Source of the DNA: Tatumella terrea
Lineage (GTDB): Bacteria > Pseudomonadota > Gammaproteobacteria > Enterobacterales > Enterobacteriaceae
Assembly: GCF_039523755.1 (NCBI RefSeq)
Contig: NZ_BAAAFX010000021.1
Location: 67,468-131,467, forward strand
Length of the DNA: 64,000 nt
Direction: 5' to 3'
A program made the position numbers and the translations under genes. The notes under the pieces are model-generated. The model was not told the DNA's origin. It did no database searches and worked only from the letters and a program-made list of their open reading frames with translations. Shown here piece after piece: positions 17,213 to 28,300 of the stretch (position 1 is its first letter; each line of letters opens with the position of its first letter).

Positions 17213-17856
17213 TAGCCTCCTGCTACGACAAAAATGGCCTTAGCCAATGGCCGTCCTGCAAATAATCAGGCAAAGTTTTGCTGTATTTGTTCAAAAAAAA
17301 TGAACGATCGCCGGCTGTCTCACTGACAGAGTGTACCGCTATCAGGGGATTCCTGTCTCAACCGATCGGGATTAATTTTATCATTAAAACATAATGTTAA
17401 ATGAATATTTTCACTGTGCGATGACAGAGAAATGTTGTCTGCTGCAAAAATCAGAACGCTTCCATGAGGGATTGTCCACTGCAGGGGGACAGTCTGTCTT
17501 TTATGACGGATATTGATACTCAATTTAGTTGATGTACTATGACGACATTCCGCTGGCAAGGCAGAGGAATGAAATAATTTCCGGCTCATAAAGCGTCTGA
17601 GTGAGAGGGAAGATCAGGCCGGGTGAGTTACCCTGTGGCAGATCACCGATACAGGGTCACTTACGTTTCGCTGGCATAATCGTTCAGGTCACGGGTGCGG
17701 TTTAAAGCTGAAAGCGTGATTAACCGATAGTTTCCGCTACCACCGGGTACCGGACACTGTCATAAAAATATTATTAATCAGAATATTGATGCTTATATGC
17801 AGACTTTCCATACCGGTCAGTCGGAGAATAAGCACTTTTGAGGCGAGGGTCATACT
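17213..17856. other. Gap upstream of the DoxX gene, no convincing gene
   Basis: An 89-codon leftward frame at 17320-17589 contains a WTIPHGSVLIFAADNISLSSHSENIHLTL block that could be beta-sandwich-like, but I see no good ribosome site and do not call it. The last 100 bases are A/T-rich and probably hold the promoter of the downstream gene. Confidence 0.4.
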
Positions 17857-18270
17857 ATGCAATATCTGTCATTAGAAAAATACCGTAACGGTCTGCTGTT
17901 ATTAGTCCGTATTCTGTTAATGGTTCTGTTTGTACTGTTCGGCTGGGAAAAACTGATCGGTTTTTCAGGCACGATTGGCTATATGGCTTCTGTCGGTGCG
18001 CCGTTACCTTCAGTGGCTGCAGCGGTTGCCGTTATCGTTGAGCTGGGCTTTGGTATCCTGATTATTGCCGGTTTCTATACCCGCCCGCTGGCGATTGTGC
18101 TGGCTGTTTATACGGTGATCACTGGTCTGATGGGCCATCAGTACTGGCATATGACCGGTATGGAGCAATATATGGCGATGATTAACTTCTATAAAAATAT
18201 CAGTATTGCGGGGGGCTTCCTGGCGCTGGCGCTGACCGGTCCCGGCAAATATTCCATCGACCGCAAATAA
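17857..18270 (+). CDS. DoxX-family inner membrane protein
   Basis: A 137-residue integral membrane protein with four hydrophobic segments (about 12-32, 48-68, 72-92, 110-128). The pattern RILLMVLFVLFGWEKL..G near the N-terminus and ELGFGILIIAGFYTRPLA in the middle is characteristic of DoxX/YqjF/YphA proteins. Family members are linked to redox or detergent stress, but the biochemical role is not established. It stands alone and is followed by a strong terminator. Confidence 0.88.
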   Translation: MQYLSLEKYRNGLLLLVRILLMVLFVLFGWEKLIGFSGTIGYMASVGAPLPSVAAAVAVIVELGFGILIIAGFYTRPLAIVLAVYTVITGLMGHQYWHMTGMEQYMAMINFYKNISIAGGFLALALTGPGKYSIDRK

Positions 18271-18288
18271 ACTAACTCAATGACTGAA

Positions 18289-18313
18289 ACACCGGCCCCG
18301 GCCGGTGTTTTTT
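18289..18313 (+). terminator. Intrinsic terminator of the DoxX gene
   Basis: A perfect 9-bp stem ACACCGGCC / GGCCGGTGT is followed by a run of T residues. It sits between this gene and the converging beta-lactamase gene. Confidence 0.88.
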
Positions 18314-18316
18314 GTA

Positions 18317-19210
18317 TTATGGCTTTGTCATTTTCCCTGGTATCGCGGTCAGGCCGCTGAACAGCGCAGCCCCTATGCCGGCAATTTTCCTGTTCAGTAC
18401 GTCCATTTTTGCATCATTATCTGTGATATAGATGACCAGGATATGTGACGGTTTCCCGGCTGGCCCCGTTACCGCGATGATGCCGCGTGAGCCATGTTCA
18501 CCGGCTCCCGATTTATCCGCAATAAACCAGCCCGCCGGAAGTACCTTGCGCAGAAGGGGCCCGGCGACCTGATCCGCAATCATCCAGTGCAGTAACTGTT
18601 GTTGTGAGGCGGCGGTCAGTATTTTACCGGTTAACAGATTGCGCAGCGTTTGTGCCATGGCTTCGGGTGTCGTTGTATCGCGCGGGTCGCCTGGCCGGGC
18701 TTCGTTCAACTCCGGCTCCTGACGATCAAGCCGCGTCATCGGGTCACCTGTCTGGCGTAAAAACCGGGTTAACCCCTGCGGTCCTCCGAGAGAGGAGAGC
18801 AGTAAATTAGCCGCTGTGTTGTCACTCATTGTGATGGCGGCATCGCATAATCCGGCAATAGTCATTCCCTCATTGAGATGTTGCTTCGTGACAGGTGAAT
18901 ACTTTTCCAGGTCCTGCTGATGATACCTTATGCGACGTCCTGGCTGCTCAAGCCCGGAATCAATGCGGGCTAATACCGCACCGCAGAGCAGGACTTTATA
19001 AGTACTCATCATCGGGAAACGTTCCCCTGAACGATAACTCTCACGAAGCGCGCCGGTGGCAAGATCCAGCTCAGCAACACCGGCCCGCGCATGTAACTGC
19101 TGTTCAGTTAATTTTGCCTGCTCCGCGGCAAGGCCGGGGGAGGCACTTGCCGGCAGGCAAAGGGCGCTCACTAACAGAGTCAGGGGCAGATAAACGTATT
19201 TCAAAGTCAT
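18317..19210 (-). CDS. Class A beta-lactamase, TEM/SHV-like
   Basis: Periplasmic serine beta-lactamase of 297 residues with a Sec signal peptide (cleavage probably near ASASPG). Active-site elements: S69-T-Y-K72 (Ambler S70/K73), S129-D-N (Ambler 130-132), E165 in EPELNEA (Ambler E166), and K233-S-G (Ambler 234-236). Cysteines 76 and 122 correspond to the TEM/SHV disulfide pair. Large blocks (RFPMMSTYKVLLCGAVLARID, AITMSDNTAANLLL, GPLLRKVLPAGWFIADKSGAG) are close to TEM/SHV. The C-terminus carries a short extra tail. There is no transposon and no ampR-like regulator nearby, so it looks resident in the chromosome. The resistance spectrum cannot be read from this. Confidence 0.93.
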   Translation of the reverse strand: MTLKYVYLPLTLLVSALCLPASASPGLAAEQAKLTEQQLHARAGVAELDLATGALRESYRSGERFPMMSTYKVLLCGAVLARIDSGLEQPGRRIRYHQQDLEKYSPVTKQHLNEGMTIAGLCDAAITMSDNTAANLLLSSLGGPQGLTRFLRQTGDPMTRLDRQEPELNEARPGDPRDTTTPEAMAQTLRNLLTGKILTAASQQQLLHWMIADQVAGPLLRKVLPAGWFIADKSGAGEHGSRGIIAVTGPAGKPSHILVIYITDNDAKMDVLNRKIAGIGAALFSGLTAIPGKMTKP

Positions 19211-19382
19211 ATTTTCTCAGCGTGAGTTTAGGTGAGACCGATGAAGAGAAATGACACCCCCCGTATCATCTCCTGCTTAATTCGCGATGTGATATTCAGG
19301 CTCTCCCCGGCCAGGGTGTTTTTACGGAACGTGAAACGAGGACTTAGATGAGAGACATCCGTCTTATCCCGGGATTAATTCA

Positions 19383-20123
19383 TTAATAATGAATTAATCC
19401 TCCGTCCACGGCGTACTGGCTTCCTGTCACGAAAGATGAATCGTCAGAGAGAAGAAACAACGCAACGGCGGCAGCTTCTTCCGCTGTGCCAATCCGGCCC
19501 AGAGGGACCTGGCTGACCACTGAACTTTCAAAGTTCTGACGCGATTCTTCAGACAAAAAGTGTCTGAAGTTGGTTTCGATGGGACCCGGGACTAACGTAT
19601 TGGCTCTGATCTGGCGCTCTGCAAGGGCGGAGGCCCAGCTTTTCACCATAGCGATTACCGCGCCTTTAGTGGCAGCGTATAAACTCGTCATGGCCGCGCC
19701 TTCATAAACAGAAGACGATGAAGTCACCAGAACTGAACTATGAGTATTCAGAGACCCTGATAAGGCTGAGAGTTGTAACATCGGCCCGCGTACGTTGGTA
19801 TTCATCATACGGTTAAATGTCTCTGCGGTAACTGACTCAGGAGAGCCAATTTCTGCAAATCCGGCATTCAGCCATAGCCCGTCAAGCATTCCCCATTGAA
19901 GAATCGATTCTCTTAGCTCTGAACTATCAGCTTCACCTCCGGCATCATTTTTGAGTATCAATGACGTGTCCGGGAGGATTTTCTTAGCCTGTTGTAAACG
20001 TTCCTGATGAAGTCCGGTAACCGCGACCTGGCCGCCTTCCTTTACTATGCGCAAGGCACCCGCTAATCCCATACCATTGGTCCCACCCGTGATCAGTATG
20101 CGCTTTCCTTCAAATCGTCTCAT
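19383..20123 (-). CDS. Short-chain dehydrogenase/reductase (SDR)
   Basis: Classical NAD(P)-dependent SDR oxidoreductase of 246 residues. It has the cofactor loop TGGTNGMG at about 12-19, NAG at about 91-93, catalytic Ser in VLVTSSSSVYEG, and the YAATK catalytic Tyr-Lys pair. The C-terminal region ends SFVTGSQYAVDGGLIHY, as in many uncharacterised SDRs. The substrate is unknown and neighbours give no pathway hint. Confidence 0.9.
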   Translation of the reverse strand: MRRFEGKRILITGGTNGMGLAGALRIVKEGGQVAVTGLHQERLQQAKKILPDTSLILKNDAGGEADSSELRESILQWGMLDGLWLNAGFAEIGSPESVTAETFNRMMNTNVRGPMLQLSALSGSLNTHSSVLVTSSSSVYEGAAMTSLYAATKGAVIAMVKSWASALAERQIRANTLVPGPIETNFRHFLSEESRQNFESSVVSQVPLGRIGTAEEAAAVALFLLSDDSSFVTGSQYAVDGGLIHY

Positions 20124-20289
20124 TATTCAGCCTGTTACCGTTAGTTTTCAGTATCAACCCTGGCGGATGATGTCATGGATATCGTTGTACATAGGACAGG
20201 GCGGGCAGCATCACTATCGGCCCGCCGGAAAGAGAGAGAGCGTGGGTAGGGGGACGAAGAAAACGTCACCTGATGCCCGGCGGAGGCGG

Positions 20290-20532
20290 TCAATAGTCGC
20301 TGACCAGCCACATATCAGATTCTTCGAACATCTCTTCCAGCATACGGTTCAGCTTTTCACGATCACTTTTGCTGGCATCACTGTTGAGGCCATTTGCCTG
20401 CATCGGTTTGACCCGCACGCTGGCCTCCGGAAAAATTTTATGCACCCGGCGGGTCAGTTCTTCCAGGATAATCTCTTTCGCGTTTTCTAAACCTTCGACA
20501 TTGCGCTTATCGTATACTAATTCCACAAACAT
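20290..20532 (-). CDS. dinI: DinI-family SOS modulator
   Basis: An 80-residue DinI-like protein, which in E. coli binds and stabilises RecA filaments and tunes the SOS response. Matching features are the N-terminal FVELVYDK strand, EELTRRVHKIFPEASVRVKPMQANGL, and the acidic C-terminal helix REKLNRMLEEMFEESDMWLVSDY. The ATG at 20532 is chosen; a GTG lies two codons upstream. A perfect LexA box lies 15 bases upstream, which strongly supports the assignment. Confidence 0.93.
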   Translation of the reverse strand: MFVELVYDKRNVEGLENAKEIILEELTRRVHKIFPEASVRVKPMQANGLNSDASKSDREKLNRMLEEMFEESDMWLVSDY

Positions 20533-20547
20533 GGTCACTGCATCCGC

Positions 20548-20569
20548 TTACTGGTTATATAACCAGTAA
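20548..20569. promoter_or_regulatory. LexA (SOS) box of dinI
   Basis: A perfect 22-bp palindrome contains CTG-N10-CAG with an AT-rich core (CTG 20551-20553, CAG 20564-20566), the gammaproteobacterial LexA operator. It lies immediately upstream of dinI, so dinI should be SOS-induced. Confidence 0.92.
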
Positions 20570-20773
20570 TTTAGCAGGAAATAGCAGCGTTAGCAGCTTT
20601 TTTATCCGTGCGGGCGGAAATAAAGACGGCAACGGGGATAGCGCCGGCACGGGAGGCCGGCGTTGGCATATCAGCGGCGGACGTCGCAAAAAAAACATGG
20701 GTTTTCGCAGCGACGCCGGTGTCCGCCTGCTGTGCTAAGACCCTGGGCCGTCTGAGGCAACGGCAGTCCGGCG

Positions 20774-23700
20774 CTATTTCTCAGCAAGTGTTGCCAGAAA
20801 ATCATAGCGTCTTTGTAAATCTTCTGCCGCGTCTTTCCAAAGCTGTTCAGCGATTTCCGGCTGCTGTTGATTGAGACGCCGGAACCGCTGCTCATTGCCC
20901 AGCGTTTCTGCCAGTGCATCTGACGGAGGGCGTGAGTCCAGGCTCAGCGGCGGCTGACCGGTTTCACTGCGACGCGGATCGAAACGGTACAGGGGCCAGA
21001 AGCCGGTGGCTGTCAGCTGACGCATCTGGTCATGGCTCAGCGCCAGGTCATAGCCGTGTTCCTCACAGGGACTGTAAGCGATAACCAGAGACGGTCCCGG
21101 ATAGGCCTCAGCTTCCTGAATAGCTTTCACTGTCTGGTTAAGCTGGGCTCCCAGTGAAATCTGAGCTACATACACATGTCCGTACATCATAATATTGACT
21201 CCAAGATCCTTGCGGGCCTTACGCTTGCCGTGCTCTCCGAACTTCGTCACCGCACCCAGCGGTGTCGCTTTTGAGGCCTGCCCGCCGGTATTGGAATAAC
21301 ACTGCGTATCCAGTACCAGCACGTTGACGTTCTCATCCATGCTGAGTACATGGTCCAGTCCGCCATAACCGATATCATAGGCCCAGCCATCGCCGCCGAT
21401 AAGCCAGACTGACTTATCCACCAGCGCATCCGCATCCCGTTGCAGTTCTGCAGCCTGCGGGGCCGGCGCCCCGTCGAGTGCTGCCTGTAGTGCGGTTATC
21501 TGTTCGCGCCGCTGTTCTGTTTCCGCCGGTTGCTGTAATGCGGCAAATAATGTCTCCGGGACCAGCTTACGGCACTGGTCAAGTAAGCGTAACACCCGGT
21601 TTTTACGGTGATCGGTCGTCAGCCTGAACCCCAGACCAAATTCTGCGTTATCCTCAAACAATGAGTTAGCCCAGGCCGGTCCGCGCCCGTGACGATCGGT
21701 GGTATAGGGTGTGGAAGGGAGGTTACCGCCGTAAATTGATGAGCAGCCGGTGGCATTGGCAATCAATAGCCGATCCCCCCACAACTGTGTTAGCAGCTTG
21801 ATATAAGGGGTTTCGCCACACCCGGAACAGGCTCCGGAATATTCCATCAACGGCGTGAGTAACTGTGACGTGCGTATATCAATCCGTTCCAGTTGCTGGC
21901 TCTGCATTTCCGGCAATCGCAGGAAGAACTCAAAGTGAGTTTTTTCTTCTTCGGCATGTTCCAGGTGCGGACGCATATTGATGGCTTTAATCTCCGGTTG
22001 CTGGCGATCTTTAGCCGGACACACCTCAACGCAGAGATTGCAGCCGGTGCAGTCCTCCGGGGCCACCTGCAGCACATATTTCCGGCCACGCATATCCCGG
22101 GACTTAACATCCAGTGATTGCAGGGAGACCGGGGCCTCATCCAGCGCTTCCGGTGCGACCACTTTGGCCCTGATCGCCGCATGAGGGCAGGCAGCGACGC
22201 AGTGATTACACTGAGTACAGAGGTCTGGCTTCCAGATGGGAATGTCGCTGGCAATGTTCCGTTTTTCCCACTGCGTGGTGCCGGAAGGCCAGGTACCGTC
22301 GGGGGGCAGGGCGGAAACCGGTAGTTTATCACCCAGACCGGCAAGCATGGCGGCAGTCACGGTTTTGACAAAGTCCGGTGCGGCCTCGGAGACCACAGGC
22401 GGACGTGGCCGGCTTGTGTCAGAGACCGGCTGCAGCGGTATTTCATGCAACGATCCCCGCGCCAGGGCCAGTGCCTGCCAGTTTTTTTCGACCAGTTCCT
22501 GACCTTTACTACGATAACTACGTTCGAGGGCCGCTTCCAGGGCCTGGCTGGCCTGTTCCCGGGGAATAACTTCGCTCAGACTGAAAAATGCCATCTGCAT
22601 GACCGTATTAATACGTGCCCCCAGCCCGCACTTACGGGCTATCCGGGCGGCATTAATGGTAAAGAGCCTGGCCTGTCGTTGGTTCAGCACACTCTGAACT
22701 TCCCGGGGCAAGGTCTGCCAGACATTTTCCGGGGAATGTGGTGTGTTTAAGAGAAAGATCCCGCCGGGGCAGAGGTGTTCCGCCATCGGATATTTATCCA
22801 GAAACTGAGGCTGATGGCAGCCGACAAAACCGGCCTGACGGATCAGATAGGCTGATCGGATAGGGTGATCACTGACCCGTAAATGAGAAATAGTCAGCCC
22901 GCCGGCTTTTTTGGAGTCATAAACGAAGTACCCCTGGGCATAGTTGTCAGTATTTTCGCCGATGATGCGGATATTATTTTTGGTGGCAGAGACACTACCG
23001 TCACTGCCCAGCCCGTAGAACAGCGCTTCCATCTTCGCCAGTGAAGGCGGACGCTTTTCAGGTAATGGCAGTGAGAGGCGGGTCACATCATCATAAATAC
23101 CGACGGTAAAACGGGGTTTCGGGGACGCTTTTTCCAGTTCACTGAAGATAGCCAGTACGCATTCCGGGTCAAATTCTTTAGAGGACAGTCCATAGCGGCC
23201 TCCGGAAATGCGGGGCAATGCCTGCCGTTCACCGCGGCTGACCGCATCCGCCAGTGCGCTGATAACATCCAGGCAAAGAGGCTCGGCTGGCGCACCCGGC
23301 TCTTTCGTTCTGTCCAGCACGGCAATCGTGCGCACAGTCTGAGGCAGTTTTGCCAGCAGATGTGCGGCAGAGAAGGGCCGGTATAAGCGGACTTTCAGCA
23401 CGCCGACTTTCTCTCCCCGGCCCAGTAACAGGTCGGTGACCTCTTCACAGGTACCGCCCGCCGAACCCATGATGATAATGACCCGTTCGGCCTGCGGATG
23501 ACCATAATAATCGAAGGGCGCGTAGTGGCGGCCGGTGAGTGAGGCAAACTGCTGCATGGTCTCTTCCACATGTCCGCAGACGGCATCATACCAGGGGTTT
23601 GTTGCTTCACGGGACTGGAAGTAGGTGTCCGGGTTGGCGGATGTCCCGCGGATCACCGGCCGCTCAGGGTTAAGACCTCTGGCCCGATGTTCATTTATCG

Positions 23701-24283
23701 CCTGTTGTGGCAGCAGGGTTTTCAGCGTTTCATCGCTTAGCGGGATAATCTTGTTCAGTTCATGAGAGGTCCGGAATCCGTCGAAAAAGTGGATAAACGG
23801 CACCCGGCTCTTCAGCGTTGCGGCATGCGAGATAATGGCAAAATCCTGTGCTTCCTGCACACTACCGGCACACAGCATAGCGCAACCGGTTTGCCTGACC
23901 GCCATGACATCTGAATGATCACCAAAGATGGAGAGCGCATGCGTGGCCACCGTTCTGGCCGCCACATGCAATACAAAAGGCATCAGCTGGCCGCCCAGTT
24001 TATACAGGGTAGGGATCATCAGTAATAATCCCTGAGAGGACGTAAAGGATGTTGCCAGCCCGCCGGTCTGTAATGCGCCATGAACGGTACCGATGGCTCC
24101 GGCTTCTGATTGCATCTCCACCACCCGTGGAATATCTCCCCAGAGATTACGCTTACCGTGACCTGACCAGGCATCGGCCTGTTCCGCCATCGCAGAACTG
24201 GGGGTGATCGGGTAAATACCAATAATCTCACTGCATTTAAACGCGACTGCCGCGACCGCGCTGTTGCCATCTGTTGTTATCAT
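20774..24283 (-). CDS. nifJ: Pyruvate:ferredoxin (flavodoxin) oxidoreductase
   Basis: Large homodimeric 2-oxoacid oxidoreductase that converts pyruvate and CoA to acetyl-CoA and CO2 while reducing ferredoxin or flavodoxin. It has 1169 residues (E. coli YdbK 1174). Order: domain I (SSAMAEQADAW), domain II, gamma region (GSAGGTCEEVTDLL), two 4Fe-4S motifs CTQCNHCVAACPH (about 690) and CTGCNLCVEVCP (about 745), proximal cluster cysteine block CSGCGET (about 823), and TPP site GGDGWAYDIGYGGLDHVLS (about 964). All cluster motifs look intact. It stands as a single gene. Confidence 0.97.
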   Translation of the reverse strand: MITTDGNSAVAAVAFKCSEIIGIYPITPSSAMAEQADAWSGHGKRNLWGDIPRVVEMQSEAGAIGTVHGALQTGGLATSFTSSQGLLLMIPTLYKLGGQLMPFVLHVAARTVATHALSIFGDHSDVMAVRQTGCAMLCAGSVQEAQDFAIISHAATLKSRVPFIHFFDGFRTSHELNKIIPLSDETLKTLLPQQAINEHRARGLNPERPVIRGTSANPDTYFQSREATNPWYDAVCGHVEETMQQFASLTGRHYAPFDYYGHPQAERVIIIMGSAGGTCEEVTDLLLGRGEKVGVLKVRLYRPFSAAHLLAKLPQTVRTIAVLDRTKEPGAPAEPLCLDVISALADAVSRGERQALPRISGGRYGLSSKEFDPECVLAIFSELEKASPKPRFTVGIYDDVTRLSLPLPEKRPPSLAKMEALFYGLGSDGSVSATKNNIRIIGENTDNYAQGYFVYDSKKAGGLTISHLRVSDHPIRSAYLIRQAGFVGCHQPQFLDKYPMAEHLCPGGIFLLNTPHSPENVWQTLPREVQSVLNQRQARLFTINAARIARKCGLGARINTVMQMAFFSLSEVIPREQASQALEAALERSYRSKGQELVEKNWQALALARGSLHEIPLQPVSDTSRPRPPVVSEAAPDFVKTVTAAMLAGLGDKLPVSALPPDGTWPSGTTQWEKRNIASDIPIWKPDLCTQCNHCVAACPHAAIRAKVVAPEALDEAPVSLQSLDVKSRDMRGRKYVLQVAPEDCTGCNLCVEVCPAKDRQQPEIKAINMRPHLEHAEEEKTHFEFFLRLPEMQSQQLERIDIRTSQLLTPLMEYSGACSGCGETPYIKLLTQLWGDRLLIANATGCSSIYGGNLPSTPYTTDRHGRGPAWANSLFEDNAEFGLGFRLTTDHRKNRVLRLLDQCRKLVPETLFAALQQPAETEQRREQITALQAALDGAPAPQAAELQRDADALVDKSVWLIGGDGWAYDIGYGGLDHVLSMDENVNVLVLDTQCYSNTGGQASKATPLGAVTKFGEHGKRKARKDLGVNIMMYGHVYVAQISLGAQLNQTVKAIQEAEAYPGPSLVIAYSPCEEHGYDLALSHDQMRQLTATGFWPLYRFDPRRSETGQPPLSLDSRPPSDALAETLGNEQRFRRLNQQQPEIAEQLWKDAAEDLQRRYDFLATLAEK

Positions 24284-24980
<697 letters not shown>

Positions 24981-25200
24981 TCGAACATCATTTCGAAAAT
25001 TAGCCACAGTTGATGGCACCCCTGCTGCACTGTTCAGATACGGGGGACCGGTGGCGGCCTGTTTAAGAAGGGGGGAATCTGGCTGTTCTCAAAACGTGAA
25101 TATTTCGAAAAACAGCCACAGCTGTTGACTGGTTCTCTGTACTGTTCAGAAACGGGGGACCGGCTGCGGCCTGTTTTAAACGGGTGTAAATCGGATTGTC
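24981..25200. repeat. Diverged 112-bp direct repeat downstream of the RHS gene
   Basis: Two adjacent copies (about 24981-25088 and 25093-25200) share TTTCGAAAA, AGCCACAG, CTGTTCAGA, CGGGGGACCGG and GCGGCCTGTTT at a constant 112-base offset. They lie just beyond the RHS stop codon. A leftward open frame (25034-25339, TTG start) crosses them but looks non-coding. Confidence 0.8.
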
Positions 25201-25341
25201 GGTAAATGTGAACGTTGCATAGACATCCCCCTGCATCAGGTTGCAGAAAACTCCGCTTAAGAGCGCGCCCCGATTCAGGGGGATGGTCTGGCAACGTTAT
25301 CAGATTTTTATCATTTTCGGATAAAATGGGCCGGTACAACG

Positions 25342-28300
25342 TTATACTACCTTTGGATAAAATGTCCTCGGAGCAGATCTATGCAAATCCATGCCGAAGC
25401 ATCTTCGAAAGTCATCGTTGCTCAGACTGGCTTTAACAAAATATTTCGGATTTTGCATATGATTCAGACTGGGTGATGCTATCGGGTTCTTAGAATATCC
25501 AATCACAGGCCTGCCTAATTCATCCGCGAGGGCCTGTGCAGCTTGTTGCTTCGCATAACAGCTGAGTAAATGTACTGGCCCGGTTCTTCCACTGCCTGCA
25601 TATAAATCAACATTGAGATCGCTCTTCATGGCTGATGCCAGGCTGGCCGGCGTTATCCACCGGGTATCTATGGTGTTCTGGTATCTTCCCCCCCAAGGTT
25701 TTTCAGAAACTTTTGTTCCAACGAGTAATTTACCTTCTTCATTGCCATGAAGCACGAACGCATCTTCCCCTGTCCCTCTGAAACTATTGGTATACCCGCG
25801 GGGAAACTCTTTGCCATTATTAAGTTCCAGATCTAAAACCATACTGATGCCTTTGATCCTCTGAGTCTTCACTCTTTTTATCCCCCCTTTAAGCCCGGCC
25901 GCCAGCCCGGCCGCCAGTCCGGTCGCGCCCAGCCCCAGTGATACCCATCCTAATATTGCTGATTCCCGGGGGTTTTTATCCTCTACTGCGCCGCTCGCAA
26001 TACCGGTCACGTCAGCGACAACCCCCGCAGTTCCCAGTGTCAGCGCCATTGCCGACGCTGAACCTATTGCCGCTGTCACCGCATTCGCTGTTGATACTGC
26101 CGCCCCGGTCTCAAGTGTTGTCGTCAACGCTAGCGCGATGGATGTCGCCGTCACCGAAAGACCTGCCGTGACCGCTGCCCCCAGTAACCCCAGAATACCC
26201 AGGCCTATGCCCAGTCCTCCCATCCAGCTCATATGCCCGGTAGGATCGGTAAAGTTGATGGGATCACCCGCGCAGTAGGCATAGGGGTTAATCCCTCCTG
26301 TGTCAAACGGGCTCAGGCTGTCCGGACAGTGGAAGCGCATCAGCACCGGATTATAGGCCCGGTAGCCGTTCCCCAGAGAGTAACAGCCACTCAGCGGATC
26401 GATCCGCTCACCATTAAAACCGGTCAGTAAATTGACAGCATCACCGCTACCATAGGGGGACCAGCCGTGCAGTTGTACTTCTTCAGCCCCGCGACGTGAC
26501 CATACCGGACTATCCTTATGATCCACGGCCGTCAGTGTGGTCCCATGACTGTCGTTTATGCCCAGGCTGCTGTGCCCATTTTTCAGCAGCCGGATTTCCC
26601 GCCCCTGTTCTGTGAGCACTTCATTCACCAGTTCACTTCCCCGGTAATAGAGCTGGCGGGTATCTCCGATGCTGACTTGCTGGCTGATAAGCTTATTCAG
26701 CGCATCGTAGCCGTAAGTCCCTGAACCTTTATCATTATCACTTATCCCGATCAGACGCCCTGTTACGTCATAGGTCAGCGTTCGTGCCGCCTCGTCTTTT
26801 ATCATCCGCCCGCAGGCGTCGTATTGCAGATCAATGACCTGCGGATAGGCAGGGTGGGTGTGCGTCACCCGGGAAAGCTGCATCGGATCCCACTTATTCT
26901 GATAATGGAATGTCGCGATATCCGTGGTGCCGTCTGCCAGAGTGGTGACGACTTCGGTCAGATTGTTCAGTGCATCATATTGATAGGTTTGGGCAGCCAG
27001 CAGATAGCCGTAAGCATCCGGCGGCGGCATGCTTCCGCTGACGGTATAGCGGGTCAGCCGGTTGCGGCTGTCATAATCATACTGTTCATCTTTCAGTATT
27101 GTTCCCGCCTGCCGGGTCAGTCGCGTACTCATCAGCCCGTTCAGCAGCCAGATCTGCTCCACGGTCAGTGTATTGCCGGCGTCATCCGTCAGTGTGCGTG
27201 TAATTTCCTTGTTGAAGTCATCATAGGCCAGTCGGGTAGTCAGAGACGTGCCGGCAACAGGGTCACTCACAACCTGAGTGGTCAGCCTTTTCATGGCGTC
27301 GTAGTCCAGAGTCACCGTCAGGCTGTCATCGGTTATCCCCGTGATCATGCCATACTCATTGTGTATATAACGGGTTTGACTGCCTGTGACATCGGTATAG
27401 GCTAACGCCTCTCCGGTTAAGGTGCTTATATAGTCGGCCTGGCGTGGGTTATCCTGCCGGATGAATCGTTCCTGTTTAAGATTTCCTGAGCAGTTCCATA
27501 TGTTCACATCTTCCGTATCGCCCTCTGTTGCCTTCAGCAAGTCACCGGTCAGGGGATCGTATTCAAATTTTTGTGTGAGTCCTCCGGCCGTCAGACTGGC
27601 CACCGCATCACTCAGCTCCGGAATGTAGGTATAAAGCAGGGTCTCTCCTGATGGCAGGGTCACCTTAGATGGCACCTGAGAAGCGTCATTGTAGTCATAC
27701 GTGGTTATCCGCCCGCCGACAGCTTCCTGCGTGAGGCGGCCCAGACTGTCATATTCCCGCGTGCCCACTGTCCGGGCCTGTGTCTCCCCGGTATCGTCCG
27801 GGCCGGTTATCCGGATAAGGGTGACCTGGCTGTCACTGAGATGCGCGGCATACTCCCGTTCGACTATCGTGCCATCGGCTAATTCACGACGGGCTTCCCG
27901 GCCGAAGTTATCGTAGTCATACCGGGTGATATTGCCACGCTCATCTTCCTCCTCCCGTAACCGGTTCAGCCCGTCATAGACATACTTCTGCACCCCTTGT
28001 TCAGCGCCCGCGGCGTCCTGCATCTCTTTACGTACCGGAAGCTGTGATTGAGTATCCAGGATGGTTATCGTGCTGCCACTGACCGTCTGGCTTTCTGTCG
28101 CACCGCCCTGAGAGTACTGTCGGGTAACCAGCTGAACAGGATTTGTTTCCGTGAGTAGTCGGGTGTGGTCTGAGAAGGACAACTGCGACTGGTTCCCCCA
28201 ATGGTCATATCCGGCGCTGACCTTCACGACGAAATTTTCGGGTGTGTCTGTGCCCGTCGTCTTCCAGTCCTGTCCTGCGCCGGTCTGATATTGCCCCAGT

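Noticed and set aside
25034..25339. Immunity gene for the RHS toxin
   Set aside because: The frame has a TTG start and consists largely of the 112-bp repeat translated; composition is not protein-like.
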